Below, in pieces: positions 6,370 through 14,582 of a stretch of 23,922 nt of DNA. Location: assembly GCA_900543525.1 (NCBI GenBank), contig UQRS01000031.1, positions 1 to 23,922 on the forward strand, written 5' to 3'. How positions within the stretch are numbered: the stretch's first letter is position 1; the number at the start of each line of letters is the position of its first letter. Under the pieces are notes generated by a model. The model saw only the letters and a list, made by a program, of their open reading frames with translations, searched no databases and was not told the origin of the DNA. Source of the DNA: an uncultured Oscillospiraceae bacterium. GTDB taxonomy: Bacteria; Bacillota; Clostridia; Oscillospirales; Acutalibacteraceae. The translations under genes were made by a program, and so were the position numbers.

Positions 6370-8565
6370 TTATCTGCGGTTGCGGAAGCCGGGACGACCT
6401 CCAGAACGCTGACCGTTCGGACGCGGACGGCGGGGCGGCTCCTCCGACAGATCGTTCTCGGGAACGAGGCCCTTTACCTCAATCAGCGCGTCGCGGCGGC
6501 TGAGGTTGAGACGACCCTGATCGTCAATCTCCACAACCTTGACGATAACCTCATCGCCGACGGCCACAACATCCTCTACCCGGTCGGTATGCTTGACGTC
6601 CAGCTTGCTGATGTGGACAAGGCCTTCCTTACCCGGCGCAATCTCCACAAACGCGCCGAAGGACATCAGGCGGGTTACCTTACCGGTATAGATCGCACCG
6701 ATCTCCGGATCCTTGGCGATGGTGTTGACAATCTGCAGCGCGCGATTGGCGTCGTCAATATCAATCGCCGAAATAAAGACGTTGCCGTCATCGTCGACGT
6801 CAATCTTACAATTGCAGTCGGCGCAGATCTTCTGAATCACCTTGCCGCCCGAACCGATAACCTCCCGAATCTTGTCGGGGTCGATCTTGGTCGACAGCAT
6901 CTTGGGCGCATATTTGGAAAGCTGCTCGCGCGGTGCCGGAATCGCCTTCAGCATAACCTCATCCAGAATCTTCACACGAGCCTTGTGGGTTTTCTCAAGC
7001 GCTTCCTTGATGATCGCGGGGGTGAGGCCGTGTACCTTCAGATCCATCTGAATGGCCGTGATCCCCTCATGCGTGCCGGCAACCTTGAAGTCCATGTCGC
7101 CGAAGAAATCCTCCAGTCCCTGGATGTCGACCATCGTGATGAAACGGTCGCCCTCGGTCACAAGGCCGCAGGAGATACCGGCTACCGGCTCCTTAATCGG
7201 CACACCGGCATCCATCAGCGCGAGAGTCGAGCCGCAGACCGACCCCTGCGAGGTCGAGCCGTTGGAGGAGAGCACCTCCGACACAAGGCGGAAGGAATAC
7301 GGGAACTCCTCCACGCTCGGGATGACCGGCAGCAGCGCCCGCTCAGCCAGTGCGCCGTGTCCAATCTCTCGGCGGCCGGGTCCTCTGGACGGCCGGGTCT
7401 CTCCCACAGAGTAGGAGGGGAAGTTGTACTGATGCATATAGCGCTTCTCGGTCTCGTCATCAATGCCGTCCAGCAGCTGCGCGTCCCGCATCGAGCCGAG
7501 GGTGGCGATGGTCAGCACCTGTGTCTGCCCTCTGGCGAAAAGGCCGGAGCCGTGCACACGGGGAATTACGCCGACCTCCGCCCACAGAGGACGGATATCA
7601 TTCAGTCCGCGGCCGTCGACACGCTTGCCGTCGTCGAGCAGCCAGCGGCGAACCACATATTTCTGCAATTTGTAGAGGCAGTCATCCAGCTTGGAAATCT
7701 CCTCCGGATAGACCTCATCCAGCTTGGCGTGAACCTCCTCGTACACCGGCTTCAGGTTCTCGTCCCGCACGCGCTTGTCGTCGGTATCGAGGGCGGCGCG
7801 CACCTTTTCGATCGCGATTTCCTTTACCGCCTCGTACATCTCCTCCGAGGGGTCGCTGGACTCGAACACGATCTTTTCCTTGCCGATCTCGGCCTGAATT
7901 CCTTTGATGAATTCGACCATCTGCTGGTTGACGGCGTGACCCTTCATGATGCCGTCGAACATAACCTCATCCGAGACGCGGTCAGCCCCGGCCTCAATCA
8001 TCGCGACGAGGTCGGCGGTCGAGGCAACGGTCACCTGCATCTTGGACTTTTTGGCCTGCTCGGCGGTCGGGTTGATCACAATCTCCCCATCCACATAGCC
8101 GACCGAGCAGCCCGAGATCGGACCGTCCCACGGAATGTTGGAGATGGACAGCGCGACCGAGGTGCCGATCATGGCCGAAATCTCCGGCGAGCAGTCGGGG
8201 TCAACCGACATGACGGTGCAGACAACCGAGACGTCGTTGCGCATATCCTTGGGGAAAAGCGGACGGATCGGGCGGTCAATCAGGCGGGAGGCCAGGATCG
8301 CCTTATCGGTGGGGCGACCCTCCCTCCGGGTGAAGGAGCCGGGGATCCGGCCGACCGAGTAGAGTTTTTCCTCCACATCGACCGACAGCGGGAAAAAGTC
8401 GATGCCGTCGCGCGGCTTGGCCGCCATGGTCGCGGCGCAGAACACGCTGGTCTCGCCATACCGGACGAGGCAGGAGCCGCTTGCCAGCTGACCCATCTTG
8501 CCGGTTTCAATCACCAGCGGACGGCCGGCCAGTTCGGTTTCAAATGTTCTAAATTCTTCGTACAT
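6370..8565 (-). CDS. pnp: Polyribonucleotide nucleotidyltransferase (PNPase)
   Basis: PNPase degrades RNA 3' to 5' by phosphorolysis and works in the mRNA-decay machinery. The 731-aa product has the full layout: first RNase PH domain (about 10-140), helical linker, second RNase PH domain (about 320-520), KH domain with IGSGGKVIQKI near 560, and S1 domain beginning GAIYTGKVTRLMSFGAFVEI. The catalytic-site region EGDRFITMVDIQGLEDFFGDMDFKVAGT is intact. The tail is rich in Arg, Gly and Pro (PRRPRPNGQRSGGRPGFRNRR pattern), as often seen after the S1 domain. The ATG at 8565 follows a strong GGAGG. It lies downstream of rpsO, the common order, and has a long leader hairpin. Confidence 0.99.
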   Translation of the reverse strand: MYEEFRTFETELAGRPLVIETGKMGQLASGSCLVRYGETSVFCAATMAAKPRDGIDFFPLSVDVEEKLYSVGRIPGSFTRREGRPTDKAILASRLIDRPIRPLFPKDMRNDVSVVCTVMSVDPDCSPEISAMIGTSVALSISNIPWDGPISGCSVGYVDGEIVINPTAEQAKKSKMQVTVASTADLVAMIEAGADRVSDEVMFDGIMKGHAVNQQMVEFIKGIQAEIGKEKIVFESSDPSEEMYEAVKEIAIEKVRAALDTDDKRVRDENLKPVYEEVHAKLDEVYPEEISKLDDCLYKLQKYVVRRWLLDDGKRVDGRGLNDIRPLWAEVGVIPRVHGSGLFARGQTQVLTIATLGSMRDAQLLDGIDDETEKRYMHQYNFPSYSVGETRPSRGPGRREIGHGALAERALLPVIPSVEEFPYSFRLVSEVLSSNGSTSQGSVCGSTLALMDAGVPIKEPVAGISCGLVTEGDRFITMVDIQGLEDFFGDMDFKVAGTHEGITAIQMDLKVHGLTPAIIKEALEKTHKARVKILDEVMLKAIPAPREQLSKYAPKMLSTKIDPDKIREVIGSGGKVIQKICADCNCKIDVDDDGNVFISAIDIDDANRALQIVNTIAKDPEIGAIYTGKVTRLMSFGAFVEIAPGKEGLVHISKLDVKHTDRVEDVVAVGDEVIVKVVEIDDQGRLNLSRRDALIEVKGLVPENDLSEEPPRRPRPNGQRSGGRPGFRNRR

Positions 8566-8594
8566 AAATAAGCCTCCGTTAAAAATTTATTTTA

Positions 8595-8682
8595 ACAGGG
8601 CTGCGAAGTTTAGCAATAAATCCAGCCGCCGGAACACGCCCCGGAGGTTCGATTCACTGCTAAAGCCTTTGCCGCCCTGCTA
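8595..8682 (-). promoter_or_regulatory. Long hairpin in the pnp 5' leader
   Basis: On the minus strand AGCAGGGC near 8675-8682 pairs with GCCCTGTT near 8595-8602. A CAAAGG/CTTCGC-type segment and TTTAGCA/TGCTAAA continue the stem, and the top is closed by AATC/GATT and CCTCCGG/CCGGCGG (one mismatch). There is no T-run after it, so it is not a terminator. PNPase of E. coli is autoregulated through an RNase III-cut leader hairpin; whether this one acts that way is inference. Confidence 0.6.
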
Positions 8683-8741
8683 ATGGATAATGCTGTGTTT
8701 TGCCCGCGGTGATGCCGGCCGCAAGGCCGAAGCACGCGCCG

Positions 8742-8798
8742 CAAAACAAAAACAGCAGGCAGACGGGATATCGCGCTGCTTTTGCCCCGACTGCCTGC
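8742..8798 (-). terminator. Terminator after rpsO
   Basis: On the minus strand GCAGGCAG (8791-8798) pairs with CTGCCTGC (8755-8762), with an inner CGGG/CCCG stem, followed by TGTTTTTGTTTT. It is a good intrinsic terminator. It may be partial, since pnp follows and I see no strong promoter between the two genes. Confidence 0.85.
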
Positions 8799-8806
8799 GT
8801 TTAAAA

Positions 8807-9070
8807 TTACTTACGAATACCGAGACGCTTGATGATCGAACGATACCGCTCAATATCATTCTTCGCCAGATAGGCCAGCAGATTTCTTCTGTGACCAACC
8901 ATTTTCAGAAGGCCGCGGCGGGAGTGATGATCCTTGTTGTGCTCCTTCAGATGCTCGGTCAGGTCGTTGATCCGCTTGGTCAGGAGGGCAATCTGTACCT
9001 CCGGCGAGCCGGTATCCCCTTCGTGTGTGGCGTATTCGGCCATGATAGCCTGCTTTTCTTCTTTCGTCAT
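8807..9070 (-). CDS. rpsO: 30S ribosomal protein S15
   Basis: This is the primary 16S rRNA-binding protein of the small-subunit platform. The 87-aa product is the normal size and contains the signature blocks THEGDTGSPEVQIALLT, LTEHLKEHNKDHHSRRGL and VGHRRNLLAYL. The ATG at 9070 is chosen because MTKEEKQAIMAEYATHEGDTG is the family start and GAGGTGA lies 6-7 nt upstream; the upstream in-frame extension is leader sequence. A strong promoter at 9210-9238 leaves a structured leader of about 130 nt, and S15 is known to repress its own translation in several bacteria. pnp follows. Confidence 0.98.
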   Translation of the reverse strand: MTKEEKQAIMAEYATHEGDTGSPEVQIALLTKRINDLTEHLKEHNKDHHSRRGLLKMVGHRRNLLAYLAKNDIERYRSIIKRLGIRK

Positions 9071-9203
9071 TGCTTTCACCTCATTCAAAATTTCCGGCAA
9101 ACCAAGCAGAGGGGAAAGGTGATTTCCCGAAAAGCGGGCATACTCCCTCAGCATAGTGAGCGGATGATTCGCCGGAAAACTCCGGCGGCGGCCATACAGC
9201 CGT
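9071..9203 (-). promoter_or_regulatory. Structured 5' leader of rpsO
   Basis: The transcribed leader contains a perfect CGCCGGA/TCCGGCG hairpin near the 5' end, then CCCGCTTTTCGGG and GGGAAA/TTTCCC hairpins closer to the start codon. The last two overlap and could be alternatives. I cannot match it to a particular known S15-binding leader by eye. Confidence 0.45.
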
Positions 9204-9209
9204 AAGGGT

Positions 9210-9238
9210 ATTATAGCATAGTTTTTTCGGCTTGTAAA
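9210..9238 (-). promoter_or_regulatory. Promoter for rpsO
   Basis: On the minus strand TTTACA (9233-9238) and TATAAT (9210-9215) are 17 bp apart, and TGC precedes the -10 box, giving an extended -10. This is a strong vegetative promoter for rpsO and probably pnp. Confidence 0.9.
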
Positions 9239-9300
9239 GGAAAAATTCACGGCGAGCCGCCGGTTTTTAAAAAAGGCGGGCCGCCGCAAAAGCCGAAAGG

Positions 9301-9813
9301 CTACAGCTGTTCCCAATCATACTCCCGCAGGCGGCCGAAATTCTGCAGCTCGGGGTACCCCCACTGCCGCAGCACCTCATACGCGGCGATGGCGACCGAG
9401 TTGGAGAGGTTGAGGCTTCTTGCGCCGCCGATCATCGGAATGCGCAGGCAGCGCTCCTTATTTGCGGCCAGCAGCGCCTCGGGCAGGCCGGCCGTCTCCT
9501 TCCCGAAGACAAGGAAAGCCCCGTCGGGATAGGACATTTCCGAGTGCACCTGCGGCGCCTTGGTCGAAAAATAGAAGTAGGGACCCGCCGTCTCTGCGAA
9601 AAAGGCGGCGGTGTTTTCATAATAGGTGATGTCCAGCAGGTGCCAGTAGTCCAGCCCCGCGCGCTTGAGCTTGCGGTCGTCAATCGTAAAGCCCATCGGG
9701 CCGACAAGATGCAGCCGCGCGCCGGTCGCCGCGCAGGTCCGGGCGATATTCCCGGTGTTCTGGGGAATCTCCGGCTCGATCAGGGCGATGTTGAGAATCG
9801 GTTTTTGTTTCAT
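9301..9813 (-). CDS. trmL: tRNA (cytidine/uridine(34)-2'-O)-methyltransferase
   Basis: TrmL is a SPOUT-fold enzyme that 2'-O-methylates the wobble nucleotide of certain leucine tRNAs using S-adenosylmethionine. The 170-aa product shows the three SPOUT motifs: EPEIPQNTGNIARTCAATGA near the N-terminus, LVFGKETAGLPEALL in the middle and MIGGARSLNLSNSVAIAAYE near the C-terminus. This length means no extra RNA-binding extension, as is normal for TrmL. I use the ATG at 9813 with GGAAGCGG just upstream. A TTG five codons earlier is possible but has no ribosome site. It starts 21 nt after the manA stop and is probably co-transcribed with it. Confidence 0.94.
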   Translation of the reverse strand: MKQKPILNIALIEPEIPQNTGNIARTCAATGARLHLVGPMGFTIDDRKLKRAGLDYWHLLDITYYENTAAFFAETAGPYFYFSTKAPQVHSEMSYPDGAFLVFGKETAGLPEALLAANKERCLRIPMIGGARSLNLSNSVAIAAYEVLRQWGYPELQNFGRLREYDWEQL

Positions 9814-9834
9814 ATTTTCCGCTTCCAAATGGGG

Positions 9835-10782
9835 TTACACCCGGCTGGAGATGACCGTGCCCTCTCCCTCGAGTACGGCCTCTCCCATTCCGGCGGGCAG
9901 GAAAACGGAATCCCCCGCTTTGAGAGACAGGGTGGTTTCCCCGGCGGTCAGGGTCGGTGTCCCCTCCAGAACGAGGAGGGAGACAAATGAACTCTCATCC
10001 ACAAGGACAGAAGCCTTTCCGGCAAGGTCGATGCGGTCAACCGTGAAATATTTGCAGGAGGCCAGCCGCGCTACGCCGTCAACCGCCTCCACCGCGCCGT
10101 AAGCGGCAGTGGGCGGCGTCAGCGTCGTGACCGCCTCGGCCTTTTCGATATGCAGCTCACGCGGCTTTCCGTCCGCGCCCAGCCGGCCGTAGTCGTACAC
10201 ACGGTAGGTAGTATTGGAGTTCTGCTGAATCTCCGCAATCAGGATGCCGCCGCCGATGGCGTGAATCGTACCCGACGCGATAAAGAAGCAGTCGCCCTTA
10301 TGTACCTCAACTTTATTCAGCACCTCCGGCAGCGTGTTGTCGGCGATGCGGCGGGCAAACTCCTCCTTGTCAATCACGCGGTTGAAGCCGTAGTAGAGGT
10401 AAGCACCCGGGTCGCAGTCGACGACATACCACATCTCGGTCTTGCCGAACTCGTGCTCCACCTTCAGCGCATAGTCATCGCTCGGGTGCACCTGGATAGA
10501 GAGGTTATCCCGCGCGTCGATCAACTTGATCAGAATCGGGAAAAAGGCGAAAGCGCTTCCCTTCGTGCCGAGGCAGGCCTTGCCCATTTTCTCAATCGCC
10601 TCGGGCAGGGTCAGGCCGGCGTACTCCCCACCCTCGACGGTCGAGGGGCCGTCCTTGTGGCAGGAGAGCACCCAGGCCTCCGCCAGGCGCTCGAGATCGC
10701 TTTGCATTCCGTAATCGGTTTTAAGCCGGGTGCCGCCCCAGATGTTATCCTTGAAGGCGGGCTTTAATTTCAGTGGCTGCAT
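9835..10782 (-). CDS. manA: Mannose-6-phosphate isomerase, class I
   Basis: The zinc enzyme interconverts mannose-6-phosphate and fructose-6-phosphate. The product is 315 aa, matching the short Bacillus-type ManA. Expected metal ligands are visible: the Gln and His of LSIQVHPSDDYA near residue 92, the Glu of FGKTEMWYV, and the His of ASGTIHAIGGGILIAEIQQNS. The catalytic-side YRVYDYGR motif follows. The C-terminal part is a second cupin domain. The ATG at 10782 follows TATGGAGGAAAAATT, an excellent ribosome site. trmL follows closely. The 143-bp gap to the pyridoxal-kinase gene upstream shows no clear promoter or terminator. Confidence 0.96.
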   Translation of the reverse strand: MQPLKLKPAFKDNIWGGTRLKTDYGMQSDLERLAEAWVLSCHKDGPSTVEGGEYAGLTLPEAIEKMGKACLGTKGSAFAFFPILIKLIDARDNLSIQVHPSDDYALKVEHEFGKTEMWYVVDCDPGAYLYYGFNRVIDKEEFARRIADNTLPEVLNKVEVHKGDCFFIASGTIHAIGGGILIAEIQQNSNTTYRVYDYGRLGADGKPRELHIEKAEAVTTLTPPTAAYGAVEAVDGVARLASCKYFTVDRIDLAGKASVLVDESSFVSLLVLEGTPTLTAGETTLSLKAGDSVFLPAGMGEAVLEGEGTVISSRV

Positions 10783-10925
10783 AATTTTTCCTCCATAACA
10801 TAACTGAATCATCCGATACCGTCGACCGGCAAAAGAAGCGGCCTTGCTGCCCTTCGCGAACGCGGGCGTTTCTGCCGTCCGAAGGCCGTGTTCGCCCCTG
10901 CCTGCCGACAGTGCCGGACGCTTTC

Positions 10926-11792
10926 TTATAAATCTACCGCGGCGCGATGACACGCGCCGGTAAGGAGGGCGGGCAGAGCCGCCTCCAAAAACACGCCGTC
11001 CCGCTCCGGCTCACCCGAGCCGAGGGTCAGGGCGATGCATTTTTCCACAAAAACCGTGGCCGCACCCGCAGCCTCCCGCAGAGGCGCGCCGCGCAGCAGC
11101 TCTCCGGCTGCGACCGAGGTAAAAATATCCCCCGTGCCGGGATAAGAGCCGCCCAGATAGTCACAGACGACCGCGAATCCATCTCCCGTCCGGTCGAGGC
11201 CGACGTTGCAGATTCCCAGCCCCTCCACCGGCAGGCCGGTAATCAGCACCTCCGTCCGCCGCGCGTGCGAAAGGCGCTCGAGCATCTCGATCGCCGCGGC
11301 CGGAGAAACCGGCCGATCCGCACACGGTCGGTTCAAAAGAAGGGCCGCTTCGGTCGTGTTGGGGGTGATCAGGTCGGCCTGGGTGCAGAGCTGCCGCATC
11401 TCCTCCACCAAAGCGGGTGAAATGCCCTGATACAGCGCGCCGTCATCCCCGAGGACCGGGTCAACCACCCGCAGGGCGTCGGGCCAGAGATGGCCGAACT
11501 CGACCACCTGACGCGCCTGCCCGGCGTCGCCCAGATAGCCGGAATAAATACAGTCGAGCGCGACGCCGCACGCCTTCCAGTGGTTTGCGGCCATCCGGGG
11601 AAATTCGGGACAGGGGTGCGCGGCAATATCCGAGAAACCGCCGGTATGGGTGGACAAAACCGTGGTCGGCACCGGACAAACCTGTATCCCCAGCGCCGAC
11701 AAAGGCGGAATAATCACCGCCAGCGCGCACCGTCCAAAGGAGGAGAGGTCGTGGATTGCGGCAACCCGCTTTGGCCTTTTGCTTTGATTCAT
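10926..11792 (-). CDS. pdxY: Pyridoxal/pyridoxamine kinase family protein
   Basis: It belongs to the ribokinase-like superfamily and should phosphorylate pyridoxal or pyridoxamine for the vitamin B6 salvage pathway. The 288-aa product shows HDLSSFGRCALAVIIPPLSALG and PTTVLSTHTGGF at the N-terminus, the VVDPVLGDDGALY block, DLITPNTTEAALLL, and the GGSYPGTGDIFTSVAAGELL anion-hole/catalytic motif with its conserved Asp. The fine distinction between PdxY and PdxK types is not certain from sequence by eye. The ATG at 11792 has GAGG and GGGAAG elements upstream. A good promoter lies about 90 bp upstream, so the gene starts its own transcript. Confidence 0.88.
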   Translation of the reverse strand: MNQSKRPKRVAAIHDLSSFGRCALAVIIPPLSALGIQVCPVPTTVLSTHTGGFSDIAAHPCPEFPRMAANHWKACGVALDCIYSGYLGDAGQARQVVEFGHLWPDALRVVDPVLGDDGALYQGISPALVEEMRQLCTQADLITPNTTEAALLLNRPCADRPVSPAAAIEMLERLSHARRTEVLITGLPVEGLGICNVGLDRTGDGFAVVCDYLGGSYPGTGDIFTSVAAGELLRGAPLREAAGAATVFVEKCIALTLGSGEPERDGVFLEAALPALLTGACHRAAVDL

Positions 11793-11878
11793 CTTCCCGG
11801 CTTCCTCTCCTCCCGATTTGATAAAATGAACCGGTTTTTTAAAAAAATCCGGCGACCGAACGTCCGGCCGCGGCTTTT

Positions 11879-11907
11879 ATTATACTGCCGTTTTAAAGGT
11901 TTGACAA
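11879..11907 (-). promoter_or_regulatory. Promoter for the pyridoxal-kinase gene
   Basis: On the minus strand TTGTCA (11902-11907) and TATAAT (11879-11884) are 17 bp apart. Downstream, a palindromic CCGGATTTTTTTAAAAAACCGG-like element (11831-11852 on plus) lies in the leader. Confidence 0.82.
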
Positions 11908-11953
11908 GCCCTTCCCGCCCGTTTTTCATACGCGCTGGAGCTTTCGCAAGGCA

Positions 11954-12823
11954 CTACAGCGTCTGCGCCAGCGCCTTCAGATACCGGCGCAGTTCCTCCC
12001 CGATTTCGGGGTGGGCGAGGCCAACCTCAATATTCGCCTGCAGGATGCCGAATTTGCTGCCCATGTCGTACCGCTTTCCGGTGAAGTCGACCCCCACCAT
12101 GCCGTCCCGCCGCGCCAGCGTTTTCATCGCGTCGGTAAGCTGAAGCTCCCCGCCGGCGCCGGGCGGCGTCGAACGCAGAATCTCAAACACATCGGGGGTC
12201 AGGACGCAGCGCCCCAGAATGGAATAGAGCGAGAGGATTTCCTCCTCCGACGGCTTTTCCACCATGTCGGTCACGGCGAAAATCCGCTCCTCCAGCGGAG
12301 TGACCGCCATGGAGCTGTATTTTTTGATTGCCTCGCGTGAGACCTCTTTGATTCCGACGACCCCTTTGCCATAGGTTTCATACGCGCGGCAGAGCTGTGC
12401 AATCGCGGGATCCTCCCCGATGATCACATCGTCGCCGTAGAGGACGGCAAACGGCTCGTCGCCGACAAACTGCTCGGCGCAGAGCACCGCATGGCCGAGG
12501 CCCTTTGTCTCCTTCTGGCGGAGGTAATAGATGTTCGCAAGATCGGCCGGCGCGCTGACCGCCTCCAGCATGTCCAGCTTGCCCTTGGCGCGCAGCATGC
12601 TTTCCAGCTCAAAGGCGTGGTCAAAATGATCCTCGATCACGCCCTTGCCGCGGTTGGTGATAATCAGGATGTCGGTGATGCCGGCGGCGGCGGCCTCCTC
12701 CACAATATACTGTATGGCCGGCTTGTCCGCGATGTTGAGCATCTCCTTCGGCACCGCCTTGGAGGCCGGAAGCACCCGCGTGCCCAGGCCGGCTGCCGGT
12801 ATAATCGCCTTGCGTATTTTCAT
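11954..12823 (-). CDS. galU: UTP--glucose-1-phosphate uridylyltransferase
   Basis: GalU makes UDP-glucose from UTP and glucose-1-phosphate, the activated sugar for polysaccharide and glycolipid synthesis. The 289-aa product is family length. Diagnostic blocks are IPAAGLGTRVLPASKAVPKE at residues 8-27 (nucleotide-binding loop), KPAIQYIVEEA, VLYGDDVI with the metal-binding Asp, VEKPSEEE, and GAGGELQLTDAM, with the FTGKRYDMGSKFGIL block near the C-terminus. The ATG at 12823 follows GAGGAG at 8-nt spacing. A hairpin with T-run on the plus strand lies upstream near 12860-12895, but no convincing promoter was found. Confidence 0.97.
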   Translation of the reverse strand: MKIRKAIIPAAGLGTRVLPASKAVPKEMLNIADKPAIQYIVEEAAAAGITDILIITNRGKGVIEDHFDHAFELESMLRAKGKLDMLEAVSAPADLANIYYLRQKETKGLGHAVLCAEQFVGDEPFAVLYGDDVIIGEDPAIAQLCRAYETYGKGVVGIKEVSREAIKKYSSMAVTPLEERIFAVTDMVEKPSEEEILSLYSILGRCVLTPDVFEILRSTPPGAGGELQLTDAMKTLARRDGMVGVDFTGKRYDMGSKFGILQANIEVGLAHPEIGEELRRYLKALAQTL

Positions 12824-12946
12824 GATGCAGCTCCTCTCTTCCAATTCGGAACGGTTTTCAAAGCGCCGGTCTGATGCAACAGCCGGCGTTTTTCCTCTAC
12901 ACATGTTTATAAATCCGGATTTGTAAATTCGGACTGCCCTCTCGCC

Positions 12947-13885
12947 TCACAGCAGGGAGGCGATCAGAACCGGCGCCCAGTTGACGATCAGAATCGCCGC
13001 CAGAAGCAGCGCCAGACTCACCCCGCCGGCGCGCGCCAGCAGGTCGGAGTATCCTGCCTCTCCCCGAAGCTTGTGAATTTTATCAATCGCGTGCGCGCGG
13101 TAGATATAGTCGCCGAACAGGCCGCAAACCACCCGGTATCCGATGCGCATCGCCCCGCTCAGCAGAGAGGTGATCATCACAAAGGGAGAAAATTGCTCCA
13201 GGCTCGCCGACATCAGCAGGCTGTACATCTGCGCCATGGTGGCGTTTTCCGGCAAAGCGGACAAAGCCGCGTTCGCGGCCAGCTGGTACGGAACGGCCAG
13301 CACCGCGCAAATCAGGGACAGCATCAAAAACAGAATGCCCGACCCGTAGCATTTGCGATAGAGAAGCCACCCCTCCGGCAAAAGGAAGGCCGCCCAGTTC
13401 CAGGAAACCCGCTTCTTCTTCGACAGGCGGCGGAAAACCGGGATGTAGCGCGGCGTGTTGACCGCCACAAACCGGGCCATATCGGTCACCGGAATATCCT
13501 CAATCTTCTCCCCCTGGCCGACGCCGCCCAACGGGTCGATGACAAAGGGCATTCCGCCCACCTGCCCCGCCGGCCGGGAAGGCTGCGAGCCGCCGTCCAC
13601 CGGATTGCCGCACCGGTCGCAGAACAGCGCCCCTTTTGCAAGGTCGGCGCCGCAGAAGCGGCATTTCTTCCCCTGCGGCGGCGCTTCGTCCGCCTTTTCA
13701 GAAGGATCCGGCCGGACATACTGCCGGTCGGTGCCGTGGTCGGCCTCCAGCGCACAGTGGCCGAGCGCGTTGTAGCAGTCCCGGTGGTGCGGTGCGCCGC
13801 ATATCGGGCAATACACGATATCGTCGTCATTGAACAGGTGCCCCTTGCATACCGGACAATCCTGCCCTTCCACATTCAGGCTCAA
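12947..13885 (-). CDS. RING-like/zinc-ribbon membrane protein (DUF2628-like C-terminal part)
   Basis: The 312-aa protein has an N-terminal prokaryotic RING-like zinc module (Cys10, Cys13, Cys26, Cys29, His33/34, Cys37), then a second zinc ribbon (Cys75, Cys78, Cys89, Cys92). A proline-rich linker leads to a membrane part. That part begins with SWNWAAFLLPEGWLLYRKCY, a pattern seen in DUF2628-type proteins, and has hydrophobic segments near 180-200, 232-255 and 288-312. The role is unknown; the zinc modules should face the cytoplasm (inference). The start is a TTG that overlaps the stop codon of the Nudix gene (TTGA), with GGAGGTG 6-7 nt upstream. Translation of the two is therefore probably coupled. 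Confidence 0.82.
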   Translation of the reverse strand: MSLNVEGQDCPVCKGHLFNDDDIVYCPICGAPHHRDCYNALGHCALEADHGTDRQYVRPDPSEKADEAPPQGKKCRFCGADLAKGALFCDRCGNPVDGGSQPSRPAGQVGGMPFVIDPLGGVGQGEKIEDIPVTDMARFVAVNTPRYIPVFRRLSKKKRVSWNWAAFLLPEGWLLYRKCYGSGILFLMLSLICAVLAVPYQLAANAALSALPENATMAQMYSLLMSASLEQFSPFVMITSLLSGAMRIGYRVVCGLFGDYIYRAHAIDKIHKLRGEAGYSDLLARAGGVSLALLLAAILIVNWAPVLIASLL

Positions 13886-14403
13886 TCCGACACCTCCGCC
13901 GCAGCCGAGCGAACGGCTGACAGTACAATTTCAAAATAATCGCTGCCGTAGTTGTGAAACTCCCTGCGGTGCACCATCTGCTCCAGCGCAGAGGGGGTAA
14001 TCCACCGGGCCTCAGCTACCTCCGACTTCTGGAGGATGAGCTGGTCGAGCGAGACATTGGCCCGCGCCAGCCAGACGTCGACAAAGGAGTTTTTCCGCAC
14101 GATCCGCCGGATCAGCGAAATCTCCCTGTCGCAGACGGGAATCCCCATCTCCTCAAACAGCTCGCGCTTGGCCGCCTGCAGCGAGGTCTCCCCCGAAATG
14201 GCGGCGCCGCCGATGGCCGCCCACTCGCCCGGCATCAGCTCCTTATCGTCCGCCCGCCGCTGAATCATCAGCCGGCCGTCGGGCGTCAACACCCAGATAT
14301 GCACGACCAGATGGTACTCGCCGGGCAGCAGGCGCACGTTGCCCCGGACAACGGTCTTTCCGGTAGCTTTTCCCGTTTCGTCAAATATATCCCAGCGTTC
14401 CAT
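13882..14403 (-). CDS. Nudix hydrolase
   Basis: The Nudix box is complete: Gly66, then five residues to Glu72, and REL-FEE-MG around 80-87, fitting Gx5Ex7REUxEExGU. The 173-aa protein begins ERWDIFDETGKATGKTVVRG, an N-terminal pattern shared with Nudix proteins of the isopentenyl-diphosphate-isomerase-like / YfcD type. The substrate cannot be named from sequence. I place the start at the ATG at 14403, with AAAGGATGTGA upstream; a TTG eight codons earlier has no ribosome site. Its stop overlaps the TTG start of the zinc-ribbon membrane protein. A promoter at 14545-14573 leaves a leader of about 130 nt with small hairpins. Confidence 0.9.
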   Translation of the reverse strand: MERWDIFDETGKATGKTVVRGNVRLLPGEYHLVVHIWVLTPDGRLMIQRRADDKELMPGEWAAIGGAAISGETSLQAAKRELFEEMGIPVCDREISLIRRIVRKNSFVDVWLARANVSLDQLILQKSEVAEARWITPSALEQMVHRREFHNYGSDYFEIVLSAVRSAAAEVSD

Positions 14404-14544
14404 CCGTCTCACATCCTTTACAGGCAAGATTTAAACATTCTCACAGGTTGGAAAAGCGTCCTCACGCGGCGGAAAGCCCCGCCGGATGACAAAAAGCAGC
14501 TTCGCTGCAGAAGGGCGCTCCTCCCTTTTGATTCAACACAGAAT

Positions 14545-14573
14545 ATCATACCGCATTTTGAGCAAAAAGGCAA
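14545..14573 (-). promoter_or_regulatory. Promoter for the Nudix / RING-membrane-protein pair
   Basis: On the minus strand TTGCCT (14568-14573) and TATGAT (14545-14550) are 17 bp apart. It lies just after the stop of the beta-helix gene, so the Nudix pair is likely a separate transcription unit. Confidence 0.75.
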
Positions 14574-14582
14574 CCGGGCGGG

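Noticed and set aside
6589..8571. Long open frame on the plus strand opposite pnp (660 codons)
   Set aside because: It is the antisense shadow of a certain PNPase gene in GC-rich DNA; the peptide is low in structure, rich in Arg/His/Gly and matches no family.
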